From an uncultured Bacteroidales bacterium (lineage in GTDB: Bacteria; Bacteroidota; Bacteroidia; Bacteroidales; UBA932): 64,000 nucleotides of DNA. Both the position numbers and the translations under genes were made by a program. The notes under the pieces are model-generated. The model was not told the origin of the DNA. It saw nothing but the letters and a program-made list of their open reading frames with translations, and ran no database searches. The stretch covers positions 154,397-218,396 of the forward strand of contig CAMYVB010000001.1 of assembly GCA_947302175.1 (NCBI GenBank). Direction: 5' to 3'. This document shows, one piece after another, positions 24,980 through 33,204 of the stretch (its first letter is position 1; every line of letters begins with the position of its first letter).

Positions 24980-26611
24980 ATGAAGGATTTCCGCACATGC
25001 ATGAAGGGTCTGCACGCCCTGGTCCGCCCCATCCGGGGAAGGATTGCGCTCTCCGTGATCCTGGGCCTGGTGAGGGTAGCCGCTTCGCTCACGTTCGTGT
25101 GGCTGTGCAAGGTCCTCGTCGATATCGCCTGCGGCCAGAGCGACCGCCCGCTTGGCACCTTCACCCTGCTCCTTGTGCTCGTCATGCTCGTCCAGCTGGG
25201 CGCCAGGGTGGCCTACAATTATTGGGAAGGCCTGATTGACGTCAAGACTCGCCGGGAAGTGCGCAAAAGCCTCTTTAACAGTATTATGCGCAGTTCGTGG
25301 AACGGAGGTGACAAGTTCCATAGCGGCGATGCCGTGAACCGTCTGCAGGAGGACCTGCGCATCGTGCTCGACCTCCTGTGCAGCAGGCTCCCCGACGCCA
25401 TCATAACCTCCTGCCAGCTCCTGGCAGCCTCGTTCTTCCTTTTGAAGCTCTCGCCCAGCCTGGTTTGGGTGCTCCTTGTACTCATGGCAGTGGCAGTCTT
25501 AGGCAGCAAATTGTATTTTGGCCGCCTTCGCCGCCTCACGGCGAGCATACGCGCAAAAGACAGCGAGATTCAGAGCTACATGCAGGAAAACCTGCTGCAT
25601 CGCCCGTTGGTGTTAACTCTCTTCGGCGCCGACAAGGTCGTCGACAGCCTCGATGGTCTGCAAAAGGAATATACCGCTTTCAACGTTTCCCGCCTTGGCT
25701 ACAACGCCGTTGCCAGGGCATTCATGGGCTTCGGCTTCATGGGAGGCTATGCCGCTGCGTTCCTATGGGGCGTGTACGGTATACACAGCGGCGCCGTCAC
25801 TTTCGGCATGATGACCGCCTTCCTGCAGCTGGTGGGCCAGGTCCAGCGCCCCATTGCCGACATGAGCCGCCACATACCCGCCTTCATCAACTCCCTCACT
25901 TCCGTCGAAAGGCTCATGGAGATTAATGAGCTCCCCCGCGAGAAGGACGGTCCCGACGATAGTTTCGACACCGCTCCCGGCATAAGGGTAAGCGGCCTTG
26001 GTTTCACCTATCCCGACGGTGTGAGACCGGTCATCAGCGGTCTTAGCTACGACTTCCGTCCAGGCACCACGACTGTCATCACCGGCCGCACGGGCGCGGG
26101 CAAGAGCACGCTCGTCAAAATTATGCTGGGCCTTATGGACCCTTCGGAAGGGACGGTCGAAATATACGACGACACCCGCAGCAGCACCGTCTCAGCCCTA
26201 ACGCGCTGCAACTTCCTCTATGTTCCCCAGGGCAACAGCCTTATGAGCGGCACCATACGCGAAAACCTCCTCCTTGCCGACCCCGATGCGGACGAGGAAA
26301 GCATGAAACGCGCGCTGCACATCGCTGCGGCAGATTTCGTCTTCTCTCTGCCCGATGGGCTCAATACCCCCTGCCGCGAAGCCGGCGGAGGCCTTAGCGA
26401 AGGCCAGGCCCAGCGCATAGCCATAGCCCGCGCCCTTCTTCGCAAGGGCGGCGTACTGATACTCGACGAAGCCAGCTCCGCGCTCGACTCCGACACTGAA
26501 ATCCAGCTTCTAGACAATCTTGCAGAGGCATTCAAGGGCAAAAAGACCATAGTTTTCATCTCCCACCGCGACGCCGTGTCACGCTACGCGGACGGCTCGC
26601 TCCAATTCTGA
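24980..26611 (+). CDS. ABC exporter, fused permease and ATPase
   Basis: A 543-residue half-transporter: six hydrophobic helices in the first 310 residues, then an ATP-binding domain with Walker A GRTGAGKST (near residue 370), signature LSEGQAQR (variant of LSGGQ), Walker B VLILDEASSALD and H-loop ISHRD. There is no N-terminal C39 peptidase domain, which would make leader removal depend on a separate protease such as the S26-like protein two genes upstream. It probably works as a homodimer exporting a peptide or lipid-like substrate. It begins 7 bases after the PqqD-like gene and ends 4 bases before the AddB-like gene. Confidence 0.9.
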   Translation: MKDFRTCMKGLHALVRPIRGRIALSVILGLVRVAASLTFVWLCKVLVDIACGQSDRPLGTFTLLLVLVMLVQLGARVAYNYWEGLIDVKTRREVRKSLFNSIMRSSWNGGDKFHSGDAVNRLQEDLRIVLDLLCSRLPDAIITSCQLLAASFFLLKLSPSLVWVLLVLMAVAVLGSKLYFGRLRRLTASIRAKDSEIQSYMQENLLHRPLVLTLFGADKVVDSLDGLQKEYTAFNVSRLGYNAVARAFMGFGFMGGYAAAFLWGVYGIHSGAVTFGMMTAFLQLVGQVQRPIADMSRHIPAFINSLTSVERLMEINELPREKDGPDDSFDTAPGIRVSGLGFTYPDGVRPVISGLSYDFRPGTTTVITGRTGAGKSTLVKIMLGLMDPSEGTVEIYDDTRSSTVSALTRCNFLYVPQGNSLMSGTIRENLLLADPDADEESMKRALHIAAADFVFSLPDGLNTPCREAGGGLSEGQAQRIAIARALLRKGGVLILDEASSALDSDTEIQLLDNLAEAFKGKKTIVFISHRDAVSRYADGSLQF

Positions 26612-26615
26612 AGCC

Positions 26616-29444
26616 ATGGTCCCATTCCTAAAGCAGGTGGCCTCCCGCTACTTCGACGCTGATTTGGGAGGCGAAGATATTTGTTTCATACTGCCAAACA
26701 GGCGGTCAGTCAAGTTTTTTGAAAAGTATTGGGCATCCCTTGCCTCCGAGCGCAGGCGCCCGTCCAGGATGCCGCTTGTTTTTACCATCAGCGATTTTTT
26801 CTGCCGCATTTCCGGTAGGGTGGCAAGCGACAGGACCCACCTGCTACTCATACTCTATGAGTGCTACAAGCGTTTAGGAGCGGGCAAAGAGAGTCTCGAC
26901 GATTTCATTTTCTGGGGAGACGTCCTGCTTTCGGACTTCGACGACACCGACAAATACATGGCCGATCCCGCGAAACTGTTCACCAACGTGTCAGATTTCA
27001 AGGGCATGCAGGACAAATTCGAATACCTTTCGGAAGGGCAGAGGGAGGCCATGGAGCGTTTCATGTCCCATTTCCGCACTCCCGGGGAGGATAAGCCGGT
27101 TAAACAGAGTTTCCTGAGCATATGGGAAGTACTTCTTCCCCTGTATAATGATTTCCGCTCCGAGCTTGACTCCCGAGGTCTTGCATACGAAGGCATGATT
27201 TTCCGCTCAGTAGCTGAAGAGATTGCCCAAAGGCCCGTCTCGGACATGCTCGGGGCCGTTTTCCCCGGCACTGGGCTCTATGTCTTCGCCGGACTGAACG
27301 CCCTTAGCGCGTGCGAAGAAAAGCTTCTCTCAAGGATGAGGGATGCGGGCCTGGCGCGTTTCTGCTGGGATTTTTCTTCGGATATGATACGCGATCCCCT
27401 CAACAGGGCATCCCACTTCATGTGGGACAACGTGCGCAGGTTCCCCCAGGATTTCCGTCCCGACCCTGACGGCACTCCCGTGCCGAAAGTGAGCGTTATC
27501 AGCGTCCCTTCCTCGGTCGGTCAGGCCAAGCAGCTTCCCCGCATATTTGCCCAAAGGAGTCCCGGCTTGGAAACGGCCGTGGTGCTTCCGGACGAAAACC
27601 TGCTTCTCAGCGTTCTTAATTCCATACCTCCGGAGGTAAAGGCCGTCAACGTGACCATGGGATACTCCATGCGCCTGAGCCAGCTCTTCGCCCTCCTTTC
27701 GGAAGTGGCCGCCATGCAGCTGCATCTAAGGCAGCGCCCTGACGGATACCATTTCTACCACAAGCAGGTCTATGCCATCTTCTCGAACAGCCTTTTCAGG
27801 AGCGCTGCGTCAAGCCCGGAGGAAAAGGAGTTCGTCGCTCGCATAAAAGCCGGTGCGCGCTACTATATCCCCGAGTCCGAGCTAAGGATGGAGGGAATAT
27901 CGGGCAAGATTTTCAGGCCTGTCGTGGAGGACCCTTCCATCGAGTCCCCGGAGGTGATAAGGAAGATAACGGAGTATCTTTCCGATATAGTTTCGTCCAT
28001 TGCAATTGCAATAAAAGAAGATACTTCGCTTACCCTCGAGCTGGACTTTGCCAAGGAATACTACCTTATCCTGAGGCGCCTTTCCGCGTACGAGCTTCCC
28101 TTGAGGCCCGCGACCTTCTTCCGTATGCTGGACCGGCTTGCAGGTTCCCTTTCGGTACCCTTCAGGGGTGAGCCTCTCAAGGGCCTGCAAATTATGGGAC
28201 CGCTTGAAACCCGCGCCCTCGACTTTGAAAGGGTTATCATACTTTCCTGCAACGAAGGCACCTACCCTTCACGCTCCTTCAAGGCGTCGTTCATCCCGCC
28301 CGAGCTTCGCCGCGCTTTCGGCCTTCCCAATTCCGACCAGCGCGATGCCATAGAAAGCTATTACTTCTACAGGCTCATACAGAGGGCCTCGGAAGTCTTC
28401 CTATTGTACGATTCCAGGACAGAAGGGCTCAAATCGGGTGAGGAGAGCCGCTACATAAGGCAGCTCCAGCTGCATTTCGGGCTCGATGTCTCCAGGCAGG
28501 AAGCCAAGGCTTTCCCCTCCCTTCCAAAGGCTCCCGCCGACATAGCCAAGACTGAGGCGGACGTGGAGAAGATTCGGGCCATGGAATTTTCGCCTTCGGC
28601 GCTCAGGAATTATCTCAGGTGCCAGGTGTCCTTCTACTACTCCCGTGTCCTTGGTCTCAAGGCGGGCGACGAAGTGACCGAATCGCTCGACAGCAGCATG
28701 ACCGGAAATGTCTACCATGCCGCCATGCAAAAGCTTTACAGCGAGGCCCGGGGCACGCTGACCCGCGAGTACCTGCGTCAGACCAGGCGCGACAGGCAGC
28801 GCATAAAATCCCTCGTTCGCTCTCTCATCATGAAGGAGCTCGGCACCGCCGAAGTCTCCGGCAGGAACCTCGTTTTCGAGGAGATGGTGGTGCGTTACGT
28901 GGAAAAGACTCTGGAGCGTGACCTGGAGCTTCTTGAAAAATGGGGGACGGATTCCTTGCAAATTCTTGGCCTCGAGCGTGAAATGCGCTGGGAGTCAGGC
29001 CCCTATCGCTTCAAAGGCACGATTGACAGGCTTGATTCCATCGCTCCGGGCCGGGTGCGCATCGTGGACTACAAGACCGGAATGGTGGAAGACAAGGACT
29101 TAAGAATCGATGATACCAATGCTTCGAAGGTCATAGAGAGTCTCTTTGCCGAAGAAAACGACAAACGCCCCGACATAGCCCTTCAGTTGTTCCTCTATGA
29201 CAAATTCGTCTCGTCAGACGGGGAGTTTGCCGGGATGCGGCTCTTCAACTCCATTTACCAGCCGGCAAAGATGTTCGCGGAGCCTCCCGCGACTGTCGCC
29301 GTTAGCGAGGTGTTCTGCAATATGGCTGAGGAAAGGCTTTTCTCCATGCTGGAGAAGATTTCTGATATCAGCGTTCCTTTCCGCCACACCGCGAATCAGA
29401 AGGCATGCGAGCACTGTGACTTTAAAACCATCTGCGGGCGATGA
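26616..29444 (+). CDS. AddB-like PD-(D/E)XK nuclease
   Basis: A 942-residue protein that resembles the AddB subunit of helicase-nucleases for double-strand break repair. The N-terminal helicase-like part is degenerate with no clear Walker A (ILPNRRSVKFFEK at that position). The C-terminal nuclease motif is RFKGTIDRLDS...RIVDYKTG. Four cysteines consistent with the AddB iron-sulfur staple are visible: one in NYLRCQVSFYY and three at the end (CEHCDFKTIC, residues 931-940). The stop overlaps the AddA-like ATG. It starts only 4 bases after the ABC exporter, so it may be read from the same transcript although unrelated in function. Confidence 0.87.
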   Translation: MVPFLKQVASRYFDADLGGEDICFILPNRRSVKFFEKYWASLASERRRPSRMPLVFTISDFFCRISGRVASDRTHLLLILYECYKRLGAGKESLDDFIFWGDVLLSDFDDTDKYMADPAKLFTNVSDFKGMQDKFEYLSEGQREAMERFMSHFRTPGEDKPVKQSFLSIWEVLLPLYNDFRSELDSRGLAYEGMIFRSVAEEIAQRPVSDMLGAVFPGTGLYVFAGLNALSACEEKLLSRMRDAGLARFCWDFSSDMIRDPLNRASHFMWDNVRRFPQDFRPDPDGTPVPKVSVISVPSSVGQAKQLPRIFAQRSPGLETAVVLPDENLLLSVLNSIPPEVKAVNVTMGYSMRLSQLFALLSEVAAMQLHLRQRPDGYHFYHKQVYAIFSNSLFRSAASSPEEKEFVARIKAGARYYIPESELRMEGISGKIFRPVVEDPSIESPEVIRKITEYLSDIVSSIAIAIKEDTSLTLELDFAKEYYLILRRLSAYELPLRPATFFRMLDRLAGSLSVPFRGEPLKGLQIMGPLETRALDFERVIILSCNEGTYPSRSFKASFIPPELRRAFGLPNSDQRDAIESYYFYRLIQRASEVFLLYDSRTEGLKSGEESRYIRQLQLHFGLDVSRQEAKAFPSLPKAPADIAKTEADVEKIRAMEFSPSALRNYLRCQVSFYYSRVLGLKAGDEVTESLDSSMTGNVYHAAMQKLYSEARGTLTREYLRQTRRDRQRIKSLVRSLIMKELGTAEVSGRNLVFEEMVVRYVEKTLERDLELLEKWGTDSLQILGLEREMRWESGPYRFKGTIDRLDSIAPGRVRIVDYKTGMVEDKDLRIDDTNASKVIESLFAEENDKRPDIALQLFLYDKFVSSDGEFAGMRLFNSIYQPAKMFAEPPATVAVSEVFCNMAEERLFSMLEKISDISVPFRHTANQKACEHCDFKTICGR

Positions 29445-32400
29445 TACGGATAATGAAGGCCTCAGCCGGCTCAGGCAAGACATTCAAGCTGGCCCAGACG
29501 TATCTGCGCGTGCTTCTCTCCTCCAATGAGAGTTACGCCTTCCGCAGCATCCTTGCCGTTACCTTCACCAACAAGGCCACTGCCGAAATGAAGGGGCGCA
29601 TACTAGAGGAGCTCTACAAACTCGCAGTTTCTCCGGAGAAGTCGGACTATTTCGCTGAATTCGTGCCTTCGCTCTTCCCCGACGCCCATGCGTTGAAGGC
29701 AAAGGCCTCCAAGACGCTTACCGAGCTGCTCCACGACTATGGCTCGTTCAGCGTCAGCACCATAGACCGTTTCTTCCAGCAGGCCCTGAGGGCGTTTGCA
29801 AGGGAAGCCGGGCAGTTTGCCGCATACCAGATAGAGCTGGACAAGCCTTCCCTAGTCCACGAAGCCGTCGATTCCCTGCTAGATTCCCTGTCCGAAGACG
29901 ATTCTGAAATACTCGACTGGCTCACGGATTCGCTTTCAGTAAGTATGGACAAGGGCTCGCGTCCCGATTTCGAGGGGCGTCTCTATGAAATGGCTGAAAA
30001 GCTTTTCAGCACCGAGCGTCAGGATGTCATGGAGAGACTGGGCATCAAGGGTGAAGGGCAGTTCTCGCGTGAATCGCTGAAAGTAATAAGCGCCCGTTGC
30101 AGGGATGTTATTTCCGACTACGAAAAGGCAGTGCGTGACTGCGCGAAGGAGTGTCTCGATATTATTAGCGCCGCCGGCCTTTCCACGAGCGATTTCTTCC
30201 GCTCCTTCATGGAGAAGTTGCCTCACTTCGTGTATTTCCCCCTCCCTCCTTCGCCTCCCGAGCCCACGCCGGCCTTCCTCGCAAGGGCGAAGGATCCCGA
30301 CGGCTGGTTCTCCAAGGCTGCAGCGCCGAAATGCCTCCCTCTTGTGGAAGAAAGCCTGTCTCCTGCTCTCAGCCGCTTCTGCTATCTTTTTGAGGAAGGC
30401 AGAAAATTGTCTTCCAGCGCCGCGCTTATCCTTTCCCAGATTCACGGCCTTGCAGTTTCCTCGGAACTGACCCGGGAATTCGAGGGCCTTCTCAAGGAAA
30501 AGAACGTTCTCAGCCTGGACGACAGCAACGCCATCCTGAGACGCATGATCGATGGCAGCGACGCGCCTTTCGTATATGAAAAGATGGGCGTGAGGTACCG
30601 CCATTTCCTTCTTGACGAGTTCCAGGACACCTCGATGGTGCAGTGGGAAAACTTCCTTCCCCTTCTCAAGGAGAGCGATTCCACGGGAGGGAGCAATCTC
30701 GTCGTAGGTGACGTCAAACAGAGCATTTATCGCTGGCGGGACTCCCGCTGGGACCTTCTCGATAGCGGAGTTCAGCGCGACTTCCCCCTCTCGGAAATAG
30801 TTTCTCTTACGGAGAACTGGCGCAGCAGCCGTGCGGTAGTTGAGTTCAACAACGATTTTTTCAGCCACGCAGCTGCCCTTCTCGATCCCAGGCTCGATGG
30901 GGCGTCGTTCTCGATAAGCGACATTTACTCTGACGTTGAGCAGACTCCATGTGCCGATGAAGCGCAGGAAGGCTGCGTCAGGGTGAATTTCTGCTCTGAC
31001 AAGGATGAGCAGATGGAAAAAGTTATTGAGAGCATTTCCCGGGCGCGTCAGGCAGGCGCTCTCTGGAGCGATATAGCGGTGCTCGTAAGGACCAACCTCA
31101 TAGGCGGAAGGGTGGCCCAGGCCCTGCTTCAAGCCGAAATACCCGTCCTTTCCGACGATTCTCTCGACCTAAAGGGCTCAGTCACCGTGAGGAGGGTGGT
31201 AGGCCTTATGGAAAGCTTCGAAAATCCCGACGACCGGATAAGCTCCTACATCGCCTCTATGACGGGCATGAGCTTCCCCGACTGCTTCCATTCGCTTCCC
31301 GACCTTTGCGAGAGCCTCCTGCGTTCGCTAAGGGACGCCGATTCCTCACTTTTCGAGTCCGAGACCCTCTACATACAGTCCTTCATGGACACCCTTCTGG
31401 ACTGGACTTCGAGGAACGGCAACTCCATTTCCCGTTTCCTGTCATGGTGGAAGGATGCAAAGGTTAAGCTCAGCTCTCCGGCCGGGGCGGATGCGGTGCG
31501 CGTAATAACAATCCATAAGTCCAAGGGACTGGAGTTCCCCCATGTCATATATCCTTTCGCAGAAGCTGAAAGCCTCACGCCTTCCACTAAGCATCCGCCT
31601 TTCCACTGGTGCATCCCCGACGAGTCCTTAGGCGCCATTCCGGAGGCTTCGGAGACTGCCTTCCCCATCACTATGACAGGCAAGGCCGCCAATACCTGCT
31701 TCTCCAGGGACTATGCCGACGAACGTAACCTCTGCCTCGTAGATGCTCTGAACGCCTCTTACGTCGCTCTGACGAGGGCGCAAAAGAGTCTCCATGTCAT
31801 TGCAGAGAGACCTTCCGACCCGGTCATCTCTGCCATCGATAAAGGCGACGTGTCCAAATTGTCCACTCTCTCCCATCTGCTTATGGAATACACAGGCGAG
31901 GATGAATATGTTTCCGGCGAACCCTACGACTTTTCGCGCATGAAAAGGAAAGACAAGAAGGCTCCGGAAGCGGTCCCCTCGTCATATCCTTCCTATCCTG
32001 CAAGCGGCGGAGTTGCCAAGGAAGACAGTGAATCATACGACTTCTTCTCTGAAGACGGCCTCGCGGGCGCCGGAGCATCCCCCCGTCTTTCCGGCATAGC
32101 CTTGCATGAAATTCTGTCCCGGGTGGATATGGAAGGCGGTCTGGAGCGTGCAGTCTCCAGAAGCGTCGAAAAGGCTATCCTCTCTCCCGAGGAAGGGAAG
32201 AAGGCTTATGAGCTTCTGTCCCGTGCCCTGTCTTCGCCCGAAGTGAGCGAGTGGTTCAACCCGGCGTACAAGGCCGATACTGAAAGGACGCTCATAGACG
32301 CCCAAGGGGAGTGCCACATTCCCGACAGGGTGGTACGCACCCCTTCTTCCACCACAGTCATAGACTATAAGTTCGGAGAGCCGAAGCCCTCTTATCACCG

Positions 32401-32503
32401 TCAGGTAAGGCGTTATATGGAGATACTGCGCCAGCTCGGATGCGTGAAGGTATCGGGCTATCTTTGGTATGTCAGGACGGGAGAAATAGAGAAAGTAGAA
32501 TAA
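29441..32503 (+). CDS. AddA-like UvrD/Rep family helicase-nuclease
   Basis: A 1020-residue superfamily 1A helicase. Walker A lies in KASAGSGKTFKLAQ at the N terminus, motif II in DEFQDTSMVQW, motif III/IV region in VVGDVKQSIYRWRDS, and later helicase motifs in ITIHKSKGLEFP and SYVALTRAQKSLHV. The C-terminal 130 residues contain a RecB-type nuclease (HIPDRVVRT, VIDYKFGEP, QVRRYM). Together with the AddB-like partner it should resect double-strand ends for RecA loading, as known for AddAB; Chi specificity cannot be inferred. The coding sequences overlap by 4 bases. Confidence 0.9.
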   Translation: MIRIMKASAGSGKTFKLAQTYLRVLLSSNESYAFRSILAVTFTNKATAEMKGRILEELYKLAVSPEKSDYFAEFVPSLFPDAHALKAKASKTLTELLHDYGSFSVSTIDRFFQQALRAFAREAGQFAAYQIELDKPSLVHEAVDSLLDSLSEDDSEILDWLTDSLSVSMDKGSRPDFEGRLYEMAEKLFSTERQDVMERLGIKGEGQFSRESLKVISARCRDVISDYEKAVRDCAKECLDIISAAGLSTSDFFRSFMEKLPHFVYFPLPPSPPEPTPAFLARAKDPDGWFSKAAAPKCLPLVEESLSPALSRFCYLFEEGRKLSSSAALILSQIHGLAVSSELTREFEGLLKEKNVLSLDDSNAILRRMIDGSDAPFVYEKMGVRYRHFLLDEFQDTSMVQWENFLPLLKESDSTGGSNLVVGDVKQSIYRWRDSRWDLLDSGVQRDFPLSEIVSLTENWRSSRAVVEFNNDFFSHAAALLDPRLDGASFSISDIYSDVEQTPCADEAQEGCVRVNFCSDKDEQMEKVIESISRARQAGALWSDIAVLVRTNLIGGRVAQALLQAEIPVLSDDSLDLKGSVTVRRVVGLMESFENPDDRISSYIASMTGMSFPDCFHSLPDLCESLLRSLRDADSSLFESETLYIQSFMDTLLDWTSRNGNSISRFLSWWKDAKVKLSSPAGADAVRVITIHKSKGLEFPHVIYPFAEAESLTPSTKHPPFHWCIPDESLGAIPEASETAFPITMTGKAANTCFSRDYADERNLCLVDALNASYVALTRAQKSLHVIAERPSDPVISAIDKGDVSKLSTLSHLLMEYTGEDEYVSGEPYDFSRMKRKDKKAPEAVPSSYPSYPASGGVAKEDSESYDFFSEDGLAGAGASPRLSGIALHEILSRVDMEGGLERAVSRSVEKAILSPEEGKKAYELLSRALSSPEVSEWFNPAYKADTERTLIDAQGECHIPDRVVRTPSSTTVIDYKFGEPKPSYHRQVRRYMEILRQLGCVKVSGYLWYVRTGEIEKVE

Positions 32504-32509
32504 AAACAC

Positions 32510-32517
32510 TATATTTG
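32510..32517 (+). promoter_or_regulatory. Candidate -7 element for the DUF4290 gene
   Basis: TATATTTG fits the consensus 22 bases before the ATG at 32540; no -33 match is visible. Confidence 0.45.
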
Positions 32518-32539
32518 TGAGTCTAAAAAAACGTGAGAA

Positions 32540-33193
32540 ATGGAAGCCGGAGAAAACTATATCAAGCTGGAATACAATACTGAACGTGAGATTCTCGCCA
32601 TGCCTGAGTACGGGCGCAACATCCTTCAGATGGCCGAAAGCCTGAGGGACATCCCCGACCGCGAGAAGCGCAGCGCGCAGGCCCGCGCCGTCGTCAAGTC
32701 CATGGAAATCCTCAATCCAGGGGTCCATCAGCAGGACAATTATGCCCAAAAGCTCTGGGACCATCTCTATATGATAGCCGGGTACGACCTCGACATCGAT
32801 TCCCCTTACCCCGCCCCCGTCCCCGCCTTGATGCAGGAAAAGCCCCACATCATCCCCATCCAGAAAAAGCCTGTGAAGGCTACGCACTACGGGCGCAATA
32901 TCGAGAGCATAATAGAGCTCATCGCAGGTGAGCCCGACGGCGAAGTCAAGACCGCCATGATACGCTCCCTTGCCACTTACATGCGTCAGCAGTACCTCAT
33001 TTGGAACAAGGACAGTGTCGAGGACAGCACCATCTTCAGCGACATCGAAAGGCTTTCCGACAATAGAATCAAGGTCCCCGAAGGCCTGTCCCTCTCCCGC
33101 ATATCCCCCGAAGCCAATTTCGCCCGTCCCGGCATAGGCTCCGTGTCCCAGGGTTCGTCCAAGAAAAACAAGAAGCACTGGAAAAAGAAATAG
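32540..33193 (+). CDS. DUF4290 family protein
   Basis: A 217-residue soluble protein without signal peptide or membrane segment. The pattern LEYNTEREILAMPEYGRNIL and the paired THYGRNIE motif are what I recognise from DUF4290, a Bacteroidota-restricted family of unknown function. The C terminus is strongly basic (KKNKKHWKKK). It stands between the AddA-like gene and ftsK, 11 bases ahead of the latter, so it may share a transcript with ftsK and the LolA-like gene. Confidence 0.82.
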   Translation: MEAGENYIKLEYNTEREILAMPEYGRNILQMAESLRDIPDREKRSAQARAVVKSMEILNPGVHQQDNYAQKLWDHLYMIAGYDLDIDSPYPAPVPALMQEKPHIIPIQKKPVKATHYGRNIESIIELIAGEPDGEVKTAMIRSLATYMRQQYLIWNKDSVEDSTIFSDIERLSDNRIKVPEGLSLSRISPEANFARPGIGSVSQGSSKKNKKHWKKK

Positions 33194-33204
33194 ATCCTTA
33201 AGCC

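Noticed and set aside
29936-31132. 398-residue minus-strand ORF opposite the AddA-like gene
   Set aside because: The plus-strand helicase motifs in the same DNA are unmistakable; the minus translation has no family pattern.
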